A DNA stretch of 64,000 bases. It comes from Penium margaritaceum (taxonomy: Eukaryota > Streptophyta > Zygnematophyceae > Desmidiales > Peniaceae). The translations under genes and the position numbers were made by a program. This document shows, in pieces, positions 21,028-30,700 of this stretch. The stretch's first letter is position 1. The number at the start of each line of letters is the position of its first letter. The stretch lies in assembly GCA_023375785.1 (NCBI GenBank), contig SZWC01001503.1, forward strand, positions 37,831-101,830, given 5' to 3'. The notes under the pieces were generated by a model. That model saw only the letters and a list, made by a program, of their open reading frames with translations. It did no database searches and was not told the DNA's origin.

Positions 21028-21289
21028 TTTCTACAGCTGCGCCGAGAAGTATCGACAACCTTGTCGAATACGTCTCTTGACCTGCATCGCAGACAAGCTG
21101 GCATGGACTTTGAGTCGGGTCGATGAGAATTCCGTACTCGGAATCAACGTAAAGTGGCGCTATCCTTTTTGGAGGATCAAATGCGTTGATTCAAAGCACA
21201 TTAGAGCCTTATTCTCACGGAGCCAGAGATCGCCTAGCACCACGTCAAACAGGTCAAGAAGGTTAAGTACCTTCAACGTGACACTCTAT

Positions 21290-21906
21290 GTGTACCCTTG
21301 AATACAAATTTTTGCTTTACAAGTACCGATCACGGGTACCGTACGGTTGTCACCGACAACAACTGCGCCATTCGATGGCTCATACTTCAGGCCAACCTGT
21401 CAGGTAAAGCCAAGGCTAACAAAAGAGTCATCGCTTCCAGTGTCAGCAAGTACGTTCACGGGAGCACCAGCTAGGTGTCCTTTGAACTGCATTGTCATAT
21501 CACCTCCACTCTTTCGAGTGAACAGGCTCGACGACGGCAAGCCGAGTTTGTGATAAACACGGAATCTATACGACGGGTGTCGCAACTCCCATGATTCACC
21601 CACTTGAGTCCACATCTTGTGGGCACGTGTGAATTCGGCTAGCAACTTCCAGTCTTTGTATTTGACTGGGTTGAAACCGTTGACTACAGGTACCGCGAAC
21701 GTGATTGAGCTCATTGCTTTGAGGGCGTTTGCTTCAATCACTGTGTCACATAATTCTTGCACAGTGGTCGGTGTCGCCACCACTGAGCATGAACGATCAT
21801 GCATCTCGTCCGGAGATGCAAGGTTTAGTGGGCAATGTCGGTCAGTAAGTGTAGAATGTGGTTCAACAAGAGGAGAGAAAACAACACAGCAATTTGAACT
21901 CGTCAA
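21290..21906 (-). pseudogene. E6 aspartic protease region
   Basis: A 168-codon frame. Near its end VNVLADTGSDDSFVS carries the D-T-G-S active site of retropepsins, after GHLAGAPV. The frame then hits a stop and continues as VGDNRTVPVIGTCKAKI, the flap side. It processes Gag-Pol. The upstream part (residues 1-100) has no recognisable domain. Confidence 0.8.
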
Positions 21907-21999
21907 AAACTCAAATTGTTTAACATCCTCATCTGAAAATATGAACCCACACTAGTGATCCAGTTTTACCCCTAAGTGGTCCCCACTAACATCACTCAG

Positions 22000-23860
22000 G
22001 GGTGGGGAAAACCCGCCCCACGGCCCTGTCGGTTACCACGGTCGGGCCCATTCCCGCGACCGCGACCCTGTCCACGGCCCTGTCCGCGGCCCCTTGTATC
22101 CACCAGCCTACTTGGCTAGAGGGTTTGCAGGGTGCTTGCCCTTGGCCCCGCCTCGCTGTCCAGCTGACCCACCAGCCCCCGTAGCGTCCATGCGCATGTC
22201 GCGACCTTGCTGTGCACGCGCGTTCGGCCGTGTATCAGAGTAGTGCTTCGGGTTCACCGAAATACACTATGCTCATGTGGTCGCGCAACACCCTCCAGCT
22301 AGTCCAAGCTTGGCCAGTGGCTGTCGTGGTGGTCTTGTCCTTCAGCTTCTCACTAGTGAGACCATCACACAAGTACTCTAGCAGCATGCACTCCGGATAC
22401 TTGAAGGTTTGAGTCCCATCGCCCTCGGTGAAGCTTTTGGCTTCCTCCACGAGTGCGGCGAACTCACTCAAGTAGGATTCAAGCGAGCTGCCAAGCTGCC
22501 TGAAGTCCTTGATCTTGTGAAAGGCGTGCTGCGTTTCCTCACGTTGGGTGCACTTCTTGCGCATGATCGCACAGAAGCCCTCCCACGGCTTGTGCTGCCA
22601 CTCGAGGTGCGGCTGCTGCGTAGTCCACTCCTGGACCACATACTTGAAGAGTTTGTCCTCAAGCCGCATCGTGGCAAGGTCGCCCCTTTGGCTGAGAGGA
22701 GCCTTGTGGACGCGTAGAATGTGCTCCATGCAATTCAGCCAATCGGTCAGTTTCACGCCCTTTCGGAAGATCTCCACACTGTGGAGGAAGGACGTGTTCA
22801 TGACCGACCCTGAAGTCGTCGAGGTAGGCAAGCTGTCTCTGCCATCGGCAGTGGCATCCACAGCTGTAGCATGCTACGCTTGCTGCTGCATCCGCACCTG
22901 GGTCACGCTTTGCAGCACCTTGTCAAGGTCGTTGCATTGGCGGCTTGCCTCATGGGCGGCGAGGCGCTGCAGCTGGCGATCACGATCGAGGTCCGTGATG
23001 CTCTGTCCAACGTGGACCAGTAGGTTGGCGAATGCGAACTTGAGCTCTGATGTCCTCAGAGCATCGGCGATAGCCTCCAGGGCCTCGCATTGTCCGTGCA
23101 TCCTTACCCACTACAGGAGGGTACGGTTCGCGTACATGCCCCCAAGAAGTCCCACCTTTCGGAGGAGACTATCGTCGGCGACGACGCTCGAGTGGGTGCT
23201 GCCTTGCTCCCTTGCGGCCACATCGTAGGAAGAGGGGGTCGCCCCCATTCCTCCGAGTGGTGTCATATCTCCACCGTCGGTGGTGATCTTGAGTCGGCCT
23301 GCGGCCTCAGCAGCAAAATCCGCGAGCCTACAACGGTCATTGCGAATTGCCTTCGCGGCTACGTCGTTTGGCTTGTTCTCGCGGGAGCTCCCTGTGTGGC
23401 TGCTTTCAGCTCCCTTGTTCCTCTCGGCAGCCTCGCTTCCGTCGGCAGCTTCAGGCGATGCGGCGGGCTCCTTGCCCTTCTTGAGGAATCGGCTTGAGTT
23501 TGCTGCACAAAAATGGCGATCGTCGCGATCCTCGTCGCCTTTGCCATCGTCGGCATCGTGCTCTTTGTCGGGGTCCTCCAGGGGATCCGCCTCCATCGCG
23601 TCGTCCGTCGTGTGGGGGTCCCCCACGAGCGCGCCGACGTGCTCGTCGAGCAACGGTTCGGCCTCTGCACGCTTCTCGGTATCGCCGAGGTTGGCGTCGG
23701 TTTCCTTCGGCGGTACGGTTGCCTTTGGCGGTACGGTTGCCTTTGGGTTGGCAACCGTGCTCGCGGCGGCGGCTCCCAAAATTTGCAGTCCGCCGAGAGC
23801 TCGTGGTGAGGCCGTCACCTCCTTGCCCTTGTTGGTCTTGGACGTTCCGGCACTTGCCAT
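22000..23860 (-). pseudogene. E6 gag
   Basis: One frame from an ATG at 23,860 to 22,235 with two in-frame TAG stops (23,111 and about 22,862). Residues 1-250 are Ala/Lys/Glu-rich with two ATVPPK repeats. Next is a helical segment. The 208-codon end (22,861-22,235) matches the gypsy retrotransposon gag domain: FRKGVKLTDWLNCMEHI, AFHKIKDFRQLGSSLESYLSEF, YLCDGLTSEKL. In a shifted frame near 22,150-22,020 is an Arg/Gly-rich stretch in place of a CCHC knuckle. It forms the virus-like particle. Confidence 0.8.
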
Positions 23861-24719
23861 CTCGTCGCCCGTGCAACTAGCACGTGAAGATCGTTGTGAG
23901 GATCACCCCACAACATTAAGGAGGAATCGCCTCCCACAAACCCCTTGCTCTCACGATCGGTGAGGCAAATAAAAACTAATTTTCTATGTTCCTAGGCCGC
24001 CACGTCGGCACAAGGTTGTGGGTTTTGAAACTAGTCCTCCTAAGCCGTGACTCACGGCACTTGGAAGCAACTCGGATCAAGGAAAACATAATACAATAAT
24101 GCAAGGGAATAACAAGAAGTGTGAGTACCGCTCACAAAACTAGGACAAAGAGCAAGAAAACAAGCAAGTACAAAGTCAAGAAGAAAAGACTACTTTTCTT
24201 CTTGTATTCTTGTATTCTTGTCTTCTGGTCTTCCTTGGTCTCTTCTTGTGTCTTCTTGGCACACCTTGCCCCCCCTTTGGAGGCGCTTTTCTTGTGCTCC
24301 TCGGCAATGCCGCGACCTCCAAAAATTCTCCAAGGAGCGTTTTCCTTTTTTTTTCTTTTCTCTCAGGCCGTGAGAGTCTCTGGTATTGGAGGAAGGCGCT
24401 GCCCCAGTTTTAGGTTGAAGAGGAGCGGGAGGAGCCTTGAGAAGAGGGAAAAATTAAGAAGTTTTGGGGGTGGGTACTCCCTATCCCGTCCCAAAAGAAT
24501 TTCCCTAGTCCACCGGGATGGAGAAGAGACTGTGGAGAAGAAGCACCAAAAAATAGAGCTCTTCTCTACCTTCCTAACGCACTTTACAACGCTTCAAACG
24601 ATGAAGCGTGGATGACGTAGTCCCTTATAGCGTTTCTACTACTGCTTGTAGCAGCCGGCGGCGTTTTACCTATGTCATAGTCGCCGTTACCATCAAACTC
24701 TTGGTTGCGGGGGTCGTCT
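23861..24719 (-). other. E6 untranslated leader
   Basis: About 860 bases between the primer site and gag. The plus-strand ORF at 24,121-24,615 is antisense to it, rich in Phe/Leu from TTC/CTT runs, and not considered a gene. Confidence 0.7.
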
Positions 24720-24732
24720 GGCTCTGATACCA
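24720..24732 (-). promoter_or_regulatory. E6 primer-binding site (tRNA-iMet)
   Basis: The minus strand is TGGTATCAGAGCC, exact to the plant consensus, one base downstream of the 5' LTR. Confidence 0.92.
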
Positions 24733-24733
24733 C

Positions 24734-25410
24734 TGTAACGGGTCGAGTTTCTAGCTCCTACTCTAAAGTCGTCGTCGGAGTTCGCAGAATGGAATTCTCA
24801 GTCCTCGTCACGGGTTTATCCCCTTTGCAGTAATGAGGGGTAATCGTCATCAACGATCCAGAGCAGGGAGACTCGAATATTTTGAGTCACTGGAGGCCCA
24901 TTTCCGTTTTCAACCTTACCCCTGGTTTTGGGAACCAAATCTGGGTTTTTAACCTCCAAATTGTGTGTTTGCACTAGTTATTTCGTTTGTTTTATGTCGA
25001 AGTTCATCGTAAACAAACTTCAATTTACGTTTTGCCGTTCTGGAGCAAAATTGTCACGTGCGAGGCATGCTGGCGATTTCACGCCAGTCCTCTCGTTCTC
25101 ATCCTCGCTTCCCCCTATTCCTTGTCCTCGCTTGCTCGTTTGCAAGGAGGGCGAGGGGGGGCGAGGGTATGAGGCCACGAGGCCATGTCCTCAAGGCCCT
25201 CGTGGCCCCTCAGCCGCCAATCGGACTAAGGCTACGATCGGCGGCTGGCGGCTGGCCGGCCGGTGGCCGGCCAGTCGCTTGGCCGGCAGCGAGCTGGCCG
25301 GTGGCCAGCGAAGTGGTGGCCGCCGGCCAGCCCTCACTGACGCGAGGGTTGGTGTGCAACCACCCCTCGCTTCAGCGAGGAGGGAGGGTCAAACCGGCCC
25401 TCCCGCTAGA
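24734..25410 (-). repeat. E6 5' LTR (677 bp)
   Basis: Partner of 17,117-17,792. The outer end reads GCTAGA instead of GCTACA (CA changed to GA), followed by the duplication GAAAG at 25,411-25,415. Substitutions between the two LTRs are frequent. Confidence 0.9.
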
Positions 25411-25415
25411 GAAAG

Positions 25416-25900
25416 TCTCATGAAATTCAATCCCTAGAACATGGCAGAATCCCTTGGCTATGAGCGTTGCTTTGTACCTGCCGACCTTGTGGTCAGGCTT
25501 CAGCTAGTGGTGAAGGAACCGAGCAAGCTGAAACAACTTTGCCGCCTGTTGGGATATTGACAAGTTCAAAGACCCCATGTTCGTTGAGGGCTGTCAGCTC
25601 CTCTTACGTGGCCATTCTCCCAAAGATCGGCATTGACGGCCCCACGAGCCTGCCGGAAAGTGGTACACTCCAGAGGGAGTGCATGCATCTCGCTCGCGGC
25701 AAAGCAGGCTGTGACATAGCCAGTGACAGAAGCCTCGAGGGCACTGTAGGATTCAAGAGCTACTTGTGCATAGCAAATAGCCGATTGGGGAGGACGATAC
25801 TGACGACTAATATGAGCGCATCGAGAACAGTAGATCTGGACGAAGAACCAAATGTGATGGAGGATACACTACAGCTTGTGCGACACTAAGAAGGCTAGGA
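25416..25900 (-). pseudogene. E3 reverse transcriptase, N-terminal part
   Basis: The minus strand shows EELTALNEHGVFELVNIPTG (the copia RT opening), then PQGRQVQ and a degraded KARLVAQGF-like segment ending near ...SETF at 25,416. The continuation after E6 (from 17,111) reads SLVGRYSTACVLLSPVA then MDYMDVKNAF. This is the normal copia succession, so both pieces are one gene split by E6. Several stops. Confidence 0.82.
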
Positions 25901-26023
25901 TGACAAAGAAGCAGAGTGTGGAGGGAGAGAGTAAAGTTGTCCTCCGCTTGTGTATGGATTTGGGCCGACAAGAGGAGACTGAGAGAGAGGAGAGGGTTTT
26001 GTCACACCAAGAGCTACTAAGGT

Positions 26024-27342
26024 CTATCGTGTAGGCATCGAAGTGGAGTCAAGAGTGACAAGCGAGGGCGAAAGGATCAAGACATCAACAGGGGGCTGTA
26101 TGGGAGCATTGATAGATACTGAGATTGACTCAGAGGACATGGAGGGAGAAGGGACCGGTGACAACTCTGGGGAGGTGCCGGTCGGAGAATCGGATGGAGA
26201 ACTGGGGGAAGCACTCCCTAAGGAAAGGACAGGCAAGGAGGGAGAGGGACCAGAGGTGGGAGCCGTATTGGCTGAAGAAGGAGGATTCCTTGCGAGACCG
26301 GAGGCTGAGACAGACCCACCCTTCCGCAAGCTGATGAAGCGAGGACGACAAAGATAGAGCGACATAGGACATGTCACGGGGAAAGACAACCTCAAAGAAG
26401 AGATTGTTGTGGGAGTGAATGACACGAATGTGGTAAGAGTCGAAGAAGCGCCGCATTTTGGACATTGCAAAGACAGCGAGGAAGGTGTAGAGACATGCAC
26501 GACGACTTTGTTTGCCATCGTGAAGGTCCTCGGGTTGCCAGACAGCAGCGACACATCCCTAGACGCGAGCAAGACAAAGATCAGAGCAACAACCAAACCA
26601 GCATTTATAATGGGGAATGTGACAAAGAAAGGGACCGTGGAGAACACTGTTTCAAACCCTCGTCATGTAAGACATGGCTTCAAACAAGAACAAAGGAGAT
26701 AGGTCCGAGGCACTAAGAAGGGTGCAAACACCGTTAGCGAGTGTCCGTTTCCAGTGTTATGAAACACCATCTTGCTGCGGTGTGTAGGAAGTCAAGGGCT
26801 CCATAGACACCCCGCGGGATGTGAGGAAACATGGAGTAGGACCCATGATCTCCCCCCCCATGATCACAACAAAAATTTGAATACGGCGTCCATAGGCTAG
26901 TTTAGCCTGGGGAAGCCAGGACTGAAGAGTGGAGCACACATCACTTTTCTGCTTGAGATCAAATACCCAGCGCATGCGGGAGAAGTCATCAGTACGACAG
27001 AGAATGTAGCAGCTAACCCCCCTCAGGGCATCGTAAGGAAGGGGCCCCATGACATCAGTGTACAAGAGATCAAGTGGATGGGAGGTGCGACACTCAGAGG
27101 TGGAAAAGGGGGACCGATGGATTTTAACTTGAGCAAAGTTGAGGCAGTCTTTGAGGAGTAAGAAATGTAGCAGCGTCAAGACCATTCGTAGGGAGCATGG
27201 AAAATAGGCTGTCAATGGTAGCAATGTGAATGTCATACTGACGGCGATGTATTAGCTGCACGTGAGCTGGGAAAAGAGAGCTAGCGATGTGAAAATGGAT
27301 GGAATTTGTAAGCGCAGGAGCAAAGGAGGGGACGCAAAACAA
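26024..27342 (-). pseudogene. E3 integrase and Pro/Ser-rich linker
   Basis: The minus strand, from 27,190: LKDCLNFAQVKIHRSPF (zinc-binding end), then HPLDLLYTDVMGPLPYDA (first Asp), RTDDFSRMRWVFDLK, a degraded second-Asp block (VIMGGEIMG where RSDNGGEY is expected, Asp lost), and SYTPQQDGVS. Beyond 26,647 the frame contains a P/S/T-rich linker (26,400-26,050) typical of the region before RT. Stops and the missing Asp make it inactive. Confidence 0.85.
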
Positions 27343-27464
27343 GCGATTGCAACGGGTGCCTTACAGCAAAAAGATGTCAGAATTGGAATGAGATATGGAT
27401 GAAATGCCATGTATGGAGGAGAAGTCCATGCCCTGGTCACAGAGGGTCGTGGTAGAGAGCAGAA

Positions 27465-27671
27465 TCAACTCAAGAGAGGGAACATACAGGAACAGTTCCC
27501 CCCAGGTCCAACAAAGCAGACTACTTTGATTCCCTGAATAGGAAGAAGTTGGCTAAAGTCAGTACGAACAAAGAAAAATGAGCCAGTAGGACCAAGAGAG
27601 ACAAACGAGGAGCGCGAGGAGGTCATGTAGTGGGTGGCTTTGAAGCCCAGTATCCAAAAGCCACCCGACAC
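27465..27671 (-). pseudogene. E3 protease
   Basis: GGFWILGFKATHYMTSS corresponds to the copia active-site block WILDSGATHHMTS, with the catalytic D-S changed to G-F. LPIQGIKVV is the usual following strand. 68 codons open. Confidence 0.78.
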
Positions 27672-27699
27672 GCGAATGGAGGCACAGACACGACAGACA

Positions 27700-28510
27700 A
27701 CGACAATGGCGGACTACGGAGGAAGGTGCTGGCCACAGGCAACAAGACAATGAGGCAAACAAACAGATTTCCACTCCTTAATCTATAGGATATTGATAAG
27801 AAGACACCCATGAACATGACCAAGCATAACATCAGGTAAGGCCCCATCAACTTGACACGCAAGTGACTTTGAACCCGAACACCCACTCTCACCTCCTTGA
27901 TCACAAAGATGACATTGGTGAACGACGTAGGAGAGGGCGGTGTCCAGCTAGCGGTCGTCTTGAGGCGGGTCAGGGGAGATGAAAAGGCTTGAGGAGGGAC
28001 GCCAAGACGGGTGGGCTTGAGAGGCCCTAGTAAGAGGAGAGTGAGGACCGGAGGGAGAACCATTGTAGACAGGCCCCCAAGACCCTGTAGGCCACCCCAA
28101 GGACTATGGCGCTAGAGGTGGCCCTACAATAGTGATGTAGGCTAAAACTATGGACAAATTCATACTACGGCTAATTAGGGCTATCAAAGTGGTGGCTCAG
28201 GCAGAGCTTCTAGAGCTTCTGGAAGAGCACACCCGATGCGCTTGCATTGCAAATGCGAATGGGGTGTTGTTACGTGGCGTTGGACACTTTGGTGTGGAGT
28301 GGCCTATAGCACCACAGTTCTAGTACGGGACAGTGTTGGAGGATGACGTGGAAGAAGAGAAGCAACTAGGCACCTTCCCCTTTCCGTGCCCGGCCTGGCT
28401 ATCAGCGCCGTACCCGCCACCTCCCCTTCCTTTTCCCCAACCACGGCCACCCCCCTCCACCTTGATTGAGTCGAGAGGTGGCCAGTGTGGAGGATGATGA
28501 CAATGAGGCA
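27700..28510 (-). pseudogene. E3 gag, cut at its start
   Basis: GGGRGWGKGRGGGGYG (28,450-28,400) is an Arg/Gly-rich RNA-binding stretch of gag. It is followed by a 146-codon frame (28,063-27,623) with no clear zinc knuckle. It is cut at 28,516 by the E2-family LTR, so the capsid portion is missing. Confidence 0.6.
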
Positions 28511-28516
28511 TGGGAG

Positions 28517-29026
28517 TGTTAAATGATATGCACCTTGTCCACTGGCTAGCTAGCTGAACGGACAGACAAGGCATGCACTGCTTTATGGAGCACGTCCCCT
28601 TGGTCTGTTCTCAAATAGGCCAGGAATGCACTACTCGTAATGGGTATGTCCCCTGGAGATCATCATAGGAAACACACCTTTGTGGCGTAGTTGGAATAGG
28701 CACTGGAGCTCATGGGTGAAGGGTTCAAACCCCGCGACGGCCTCAGTTTTTCTTTGTGGCCCAAAAAGGGACAAGAAGCTTCTAGGAAGCTTACTAGAAC
28801 CTGGCTTGAGGATGACACTTGGCAGTCTCGACATGCCAAGTAGGACTATAGGTTGAGGTTGGCTCATACGGAGCCACTGCGAGCAGAAGCATTAGCAAAG
28901 CAGTGCAAGTATAAAAGCATGTACCTTGCATGCATCCATTTACAGTTATTGACTTTGAGACTCCTCACAGAGTATCCAACCAAGGGTAGTCACTAAAGAC
29001 CTTCATGCGGACTTCATGAGGGTGTA
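28517..29026 (+). repeat. E5 LTR with tRNA-like boxes
   Basis: 510 bp, TGTTAAATGATATGC at the start and GGGTGTA at the end (E2 has GGTTGCA). The tRNA-like segment is at about 28,680-28,875. TGGCGTAGTTGG at 28,681-28,692 and GGTTCAAACCC near 28,720 match Pol III A and B boxes. Confidence 0.85.
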
Positions 29027-29597
29027 AATTGAACAAGCCTAAAGTGTGGATCCCTGTTTTGAGGGTGATATGTTATCTTGGTTGCAATACCAAGAGCGGT
29101 TGGCGGCCTCCCATGTCGGGACCTGTTTCCTAGACCGTTGCTATCCGATGCATTGACAGGGTTATGGGCCCACACGTTGTGTTCTAAGGCACGCTTCCAA
29201 GACTGACTCGTACGTCATCTTGCAGGCCGCATGGGTACAATAGGGACACGAAGATCGGACGGCTCCAATCTGCTCAATCGGCTCCATCAACTTCTTCAGG
29301 TTGGGTGTGTGCACGTGGCGGACTAGGGGAGGAGGAACAGCTCTATCCATGTTGGACAAGACCCTCAAGCCCAAATGGGATAAAGCTCTATTCCTTTAGA
29401 AGGTGGTACGACCCCAAGTCAAAATTTCTCACAATGGAAACATCGCTTTAGGTGATCATCGGCAAGAGGGGAATGCAACGAAACCAACTACACCTTTGAC
29501 AACAGTTGTAGTCAGCAATCTCATCAGCCTCATTAGCTTCATTGGCCTTAACAAAGCAGAGTAGCAGCAAAGCAAAGAAGACAAGCAACTGCCTGAA

Positions 29598-29745
29598 ATG
29601 GCGGATCCAACTCAAGCCTGCCTTGAGGCGGGTATGTCCAAATCCAGAGGGAGAGGTTTCCCTTGTGGAGATGGCAATTTGAGATTTTCATGAACGTGCA
29701 TGGCTACCTCAACATCCTTAAAGGGATGAAGACAACACTCGACAA
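29598..29745 (+). pseudogene. E5 gag N-terminus
   Basis: An ATG followed by DPTQACLEAGM, GFPLWRWQFEIFMNVHGYL and NILKGM, near-identical in pattern to the first 45 residues of E2 gag. It then loses homology. Only a fragment. Confidence 0.85.
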
Positions 29746-29751
29746 TGCAAA

Positions 29752-29955
29752 AGCAAAAAAGAAGGCTCGCTACTAGAAGGAACGACAAAAGTATCGTGGA
29801 AGTCCAAAAGAGACATTTGTCGGTGGCGAATACACGACCGTTAGTGTTCGAATGTGCGTGAAATTTGTCCGCGATGGCAAGATGCCTGATGCAATTGACC
29901 AACGGTCAAGAGAGCTTACAGTAGATGACCAAACGACCCATGTAGCGAGTTGAAG
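29752..29955 (+). pseudogene. unrecognised coding-like fragment
   Basis: A frame of about 65 codons with one early stop contains VGGEYTTVSVRMCVKFVRDG and DAIDQRSRELTVDDQ, ending at a stop near 29,955. The residue mix is protein-like and charged, unlike the low-complexity ORFs nearby, but I do not recognise the family. It begins exactly where E5 gag homology stops, so it may be a captured fragment or a piece of another mobile element. Confidence 0.3.
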
Positions 29956-30398
29956 AAAGTGAAAACGCGAGCTATGGGTAAACATAAAAACAAAAATGGC
30001 ATGATAGAAACTCTTGGACATTACTCTGTCCGATAGGAATCCTTCTTGTGAAAAAATGCTTAAGCAAATAAGATGTTTAAATAAAGTTTAATTAAATCTT
30101 ATTACGATTTGAAGAAAGTTCTAATGCACCAAAAATATGTTGGCCCTAAATAAGAGTGCAAAGGGAAACTACAAATCAAAATTTGTAAGATGAATTTCAC
30201 AATAATGCCAAGCCTTGGAAGGTCAAAGACTGAAGATAGATCTTAAATTCTAATACCATATGGAAATTAAAGGCAATCTCCACACACACTCTCCAAGTGC
30301 ACTACAACCTCTAATGTCATGAATATGTACAATCCAGATAAGAAAAGAATGTAGTACATATGAATGCTTGGATTTTTTTGTGTAGACAAAAAGCAGAA

Positions 30399-30700
30399 AC
30401 ACATGAGACAAAGTAGCGCATTGAGTGTGATCTTAGTGAACTTTTGTATGGTTACTGAGCGCACTCGCCACATACACTAGCCCCACGCACTGAGGTCCTC
30501 TCTACGAAGAGAATAGTCTAGCCATATAGGACAAAAAAAAGATCATCCGAGACACATGAGACAAATTAGTGCACTGAGTGTGCTTTTAGTGAACTTTTGT
30601 ATGATGAATGAGTGCTCTTGCGACATACACTAGCCCCACGCACTGAGGTCCCTCCTAAGAAGAGAATTGTTTAGCCATATAAGACAAAAATACACTCATC
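30399..30700 (+). repeat. two-copy tandem repeat, 153-bp period
   Basis: ACACATGAGACAAA starts at 30,399 and again at 30,552. Both copies continue through AGTGAACTTTTGTATG, CTAGCCCCACGCACTGAGGT and TTAGCCATATA-type sequence with about 85-90% identity by eye. No gene. Confidence 0.85.

Larger units (their letters stand above)
17117..25410 (-). mobile_element. Ty3/gypsy retrotransposon E6 with chromodomain-like end (chromovirus)
   Basis: 8.3-kb minus-strand element. The 5' LTR is 24,734-25,410, with canonical primer site at 24,720-24,732. Then come leader, gag, protease, RT-RNase H and integrase (the gypsy order, RT before integrase), a chromodomain-like tail, a polypurine tract, and the 3' LTR at 17,117-17,792. 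The target duplication GAAAG lies at 17,112-17,116 and 25,411-25,415. It is inserted in E3's RT. It has stops and lost active-site residues. The LTRs differ visibly, so the insertion is not recent. Confidence 0.92.
1778..28516 (-). mobile_element. Ty1/copia retrotransposon E3, interrupted by E1 and E6
   Basis: Domains occur in copia order on the minus strand: gag with Gly/Arg-rich tail (28,510-28,100), protease (27,671-27,465), integrase (27,342-26,757), linker, reverse transcriptase start (25,900-25,416), then RT end and RNase H start (17,111-16,244), and RNase H end (2,138-1,850). The gaps are E6 (17,117-25,410) and E1 (2,144-16,238). Each is flanked by 5-base target duplications, and the copia reading continues across each. 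The 5' LTR is not visible, because the element is cut at 28,516 by an E2-family LTR. Many stops and frameshifts make it inactive. Confidence 0.85.
28517..29750 (+). mobile_element. truncated E2-family copia element (E5)
   Basis: Plus-strand. The LTR at 28,517-29,026 aligns with the inverted E2 LTRs, the leader 29,027-29,597 aligns with 13,504-14,067, and gag starts at 29,598. Homology to E2 ends near 29,745 after about 50 gag codons. No second LTR is found, so the element is a 5' fragment. It sits in E3 gag. Confidence 0.87.

Noticed and set aside
23280-23963. 227-codon plus ORF
   Set aside because: Antisense to E6 gag, whose sense frame has the recognisable gag domain.
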